Positions 7,291-8,702 of a DNA stretch of 8,702 nucleotides are shown here, piece by piece. The notes below the pieces were generated by a model. It saw nothing but the letters and a program-made list of their open reading frames with translations. It made no database searches and had not been told where the DNA came from. The stretch is from the NCBI GenBank assembly GCA_020442095.1, contig JAGRKY010000290.1, positions 1 through 8,702 on the forward strand. Direction: 5' to 3'. The stretch's first letter is position 1. Every line of letters begins with the position of its first letter. The DNA comes from Bauldia sp. (GTDB lineage Bacteria > Pseudomonadota > Alphaproteobacteria > Rhizobiales > Kaistiaceae). The position numbers were made by a program, and so were the translations under genes.

Positions 7291-7327
7291 AAAAGAAAAG
7301 TGCCCGGGGAATTGCTTCCCCGGGCAC
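7291..7327 (-). terminator. Rho-independent terminator of the porin gene
   Basis: A perfect 11-bp stem (7300-7310 with 7317-7327, GTGCCCGGGGA / TCCCCGGGCAC) closes a 6-nt loop (7311-7316). On the minus strand it is followed at once by TTTTCTTTT, the expected U-tract. It begins 22 nt after the porin stop codon. On the plus strand there is no T-run, so it works in the porin direction only. Confidence 0.93.
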
Positions 7328-7349
7328 ATATTCAGTTCAGGCCGTGACC

Positions 7350-8537
7350 TTAGAAGGAGGTCTTCCAGCGAAGGTGACCACCGAGGATGTCATCACCCGC
7401 TTCCGGATCGGTGTACAGAAGTTCCGCACCGATCTCCGAGTTGCTGGTCGGGTGGTAGTAGACACCCAGGGCGCCGGTGAACTGGCCCATGTTCTTCCGG
7501 GAGTCGGCAGCATCCTGCCAGCTCGCGGTCGCGGCGATATCCATGTTGCCGCTGAGCGCGAAGCTACCCGAAATGAAGGCGCTCCACCATTCGCCGTCGG
7601 AGCAGCTGTGCCACTTGCCGCCAGAGTAGGTCTGGCTGCAGTTGGAACCGCCGGTCAGGCTCTTCGCACCGTCGGAGTAAGCACCGGCGGCCTTGATCTT
7701 GAAGGCGCCGCCAACGTTACCCTCGACCGCACCAGCGATACCCCAGGCAGTGCCGTCAGCCTGATCGGAGACCTGGCCAGCCAGCTTGACGTCCCAGCCA
7801 CCGAGGCCGCCCGTCAGAGCGAGCACGATGTCCGGATAGTCGCCGGTGGCATTGGTCGCGCCCGACGAACGATCGCGCGGATCTTCGAGGCCGAGCATGA
7901 TGCCCCAGGTGCCCATCAGGTAGGACAGACGGAACTGGTCAACCTTCTTGTCCGAGCGGACAGCGCCGTCGTAGGTGTAGCCACCGCCGACGTCGAAGGT
8001 CGAAGCAGTCCAACCAAACATCATCGGGCCGATCGCGCCGTAGCCGCCGTCGAACCGGACCTGCTTGTCGGTGCCGTCGTTGCCGTCGAAGTTGTTCGAG
8101 TTCACGACGAAGTTGAGGTTGGTGACGATCGGGCCGAGGTCACCCATGGACTTCGAGGTGAAGTTCACACCGGCTTCCGTCTTCATTTCCCAAGCCTGGG
8201 AATAGTCGTCCAGCGCATAGAGCTGGCCGGCCACGACGCCGTTGACGTCGGAGAGCGGGTTGGACGGATCGGTCGTAGCACCGGTCAGCTGCGTGGCGAC
8301 GTTGAAGTAGTCACCGACGTAGTTGCTTTCGCTGTAGAACCAGACATCCAACTGGATGTAGCCACCGACCTTCAGGCAGGTGTCCGTCCCGGGGATGTAG
8401 TAGTAGCCGGTTCCGAAGGCGTCGCAGACTTTCACGTAGTCGATCGGCTCGACCGCGAGAGCAAGGTCTGCCGCCTGGGCACCGCCATTGATCGCAAACG
8501 CGGCGGCAGTACCGAGGAAGAGGGTCTTCAATTTCAT
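7350..8537 (-). CDS. Alphaproteobacterial outer-membrane porin (Porin_2 family)
   Basis: A 395-residue beta-barrel porin for diffusion of small solutes across the outer membrane. The signal peptide is MKLKTLFLGTAAAFAINGGA followed by QA|AD, with cleavage after residue 22. The mature N-terminus has the Porin_2 signature EPIDYVKVCDAFGTGYYYIP and PGTDTCLKVGGYIQLD, with Cys38 and Cys54. A second pair, Cys300 and Cys312, sits in a probable surface loop; both pairs could be disulfides. The rest alternates aromatic and Gly-rich strands with Asp/Asn/Gly loops and ends in WKTSF, whose final Phe is the usual outer-membrane assembly signal. The start is the ATG at 8537, set by GGAGG 8 nt upstream and by the signal peptide; an in-frame TTG at 8552 overlaps that site and is wrong. 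The strong RBS, long leader and strong terminator fit a highly expressed monocistronic gene. Confidence 0.95.
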   Translation of the reverse strand: MKLKTLFLGTAAAFAINGGAQAADLALAVEPIDYVKVCDAFGTGYYYIPGTDTCLKVGGYIQLDVWFYSESNYVGDYFNVATQLTGATTDPSNPLSDVNGVVAGQLYALDDYSQAWEMKTEAGVNFTSKSMGDLGPIVTNLNFVVNSNNFDGNDGTDKQVRFDGGYGAIGPMMFGWTASTFDVGGGYTYDGAVRSDKKVDQFRLSYLMGTWGIMLGLEDPRDRSSGATNATGDYPDIVLALTGGLGGWDVKLAGQVSDQADGTAWGIAGAVEGNVGGAFKIKAAGAYSDGAKSLTGGSNCSQTYSGGKWHSCSDGEWWSAFISGSFALSGNMDIAATASWQDAADSRKNMGQFTGALGVYYHPTSNSEIGAELLYTDPEAGDDILGGHLRWKTSF

Positions 8538-8545
8538 AATCCTGA

Positions 8546-8550
8546 CCTCC
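8546..8550 (-). promoter_or_regulatory. Ribosome binding site of the porin gene
   Basis: A full GGAGG on the minus strand lies 8 nt before the ATG at 8537. It is the best Shine-Dalgarno site in the window and fixes the porin start against the upstream in-frame TTG. Confidence 0.85.
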
Positions 8551-8702
8551 AAAGCTTGTTCCAGGGGCAGGTTGGTTCTTCTAGCGCTCTGGACCCTTAA
8601 GTAACCCCGGTCCGTAGTGAGCCTCTGCGAAGTGTCTTCCCAATCCCCGCTGAGCTATCCTGAACGACCTTGCCCCAAGGCGACCGCCAGAACAACGCGA
8701 AC
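8551..8702. promoter_or_regulatory. Porin upstream / leader region (runs to right window edge)
   Basis: About 150 bp with no credible ORF, presumably part of the porin leader and perhaps its promoter. The minus strand has a TAGCTCAG stretch around 8652-8659 that recalls a tRNA D-arm, but no tRNA can be folded around it. I cannot place a promoter with confidence; it may lie beyond the window. Confidence 0.35.

Noticed and set aside
6942..8600. 552-codon plus-strand ORF antisense to the porin
   Set aside because: It reads straight through the porin terminator stem and the intergenic gap, has no family motif, and opposes a gene with signal peptide, RBS and terminator.
8636..8666. tRNA-like TAGCTCAG on the minus strand upstream of the porin
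   Set aside because: There is no matching acceptor stem, anticodon arm or T-arm at the right distances; only the D-arm-like octamer is present.

Overview
This is a GC-rich, densely coding chromosomal segment that looks alphaproteobacterial, most likely from the Rhizobiales (Hyphomicrobiales). The best taxonomic clues are an alphaproteobacterial-type porin (Porin_2 family, with its EPIDYVKVCDAFG and PGTDTCLKVGGY N-terminal signature), a divergent dapA / soluble lytic transglycosylase pair as found in rhizobial genomes, and a helix-hairpin-helix domain of the kind seen at the C-terminus of rhizobial NuoE proteins. I see no mobile element, tRNA, rRNA, CRISPR array or broken gene.

Layout, left to right. 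The minus-strand start of dapA (lysine and diaminopimelate synthesis) runs off the left edge. Across about 200 bp it diverges from a plus-strand pair: a periplasmic Slt70-like lytic transglycosylase and an alpha/beta hydrolase whose ATG overlaps the transglycosylase stop (TGATG). The pair ends 6 bp from a convergent three-gene minus-strand cluster. In transcription order the cluster is a 711-residue inner-membrane-anchored protein with four ~121-residue BON-like repeats and a C-terminal OmpA peptidoglycan-binding domain (4922-7057), a 46-residue one-helix membrane protein (4772-4912), and a membrane-anchored protein with a proline- and His/acid-rich linker and a C-terminal HHH domain (3834-4775). 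Upstream of it, also on the minus strand, lies a strongly signalled major porin gene (7350-8537) with a good ribosome binding site and a clear intrinsic terminator (7291-7327).

Most of the window concerns the cell envelope: DapA feeds diaminopimelate into peptidoglycan, the transglycosylase cleaves peptidoglycan, the OmpA-type protein probably binds it, and the porin fills the outer membrane. The least described part is the three-gene minus-strand cluster. From domain content and predicted topology it could tie peptidoglycan, the inner membrane and a cytoplasmic HHH domain together, but that is inference. Long antisense ORFs opposite the transglycosylase, the OmpA-type gene and the porin are treated as GC-driven shadows.
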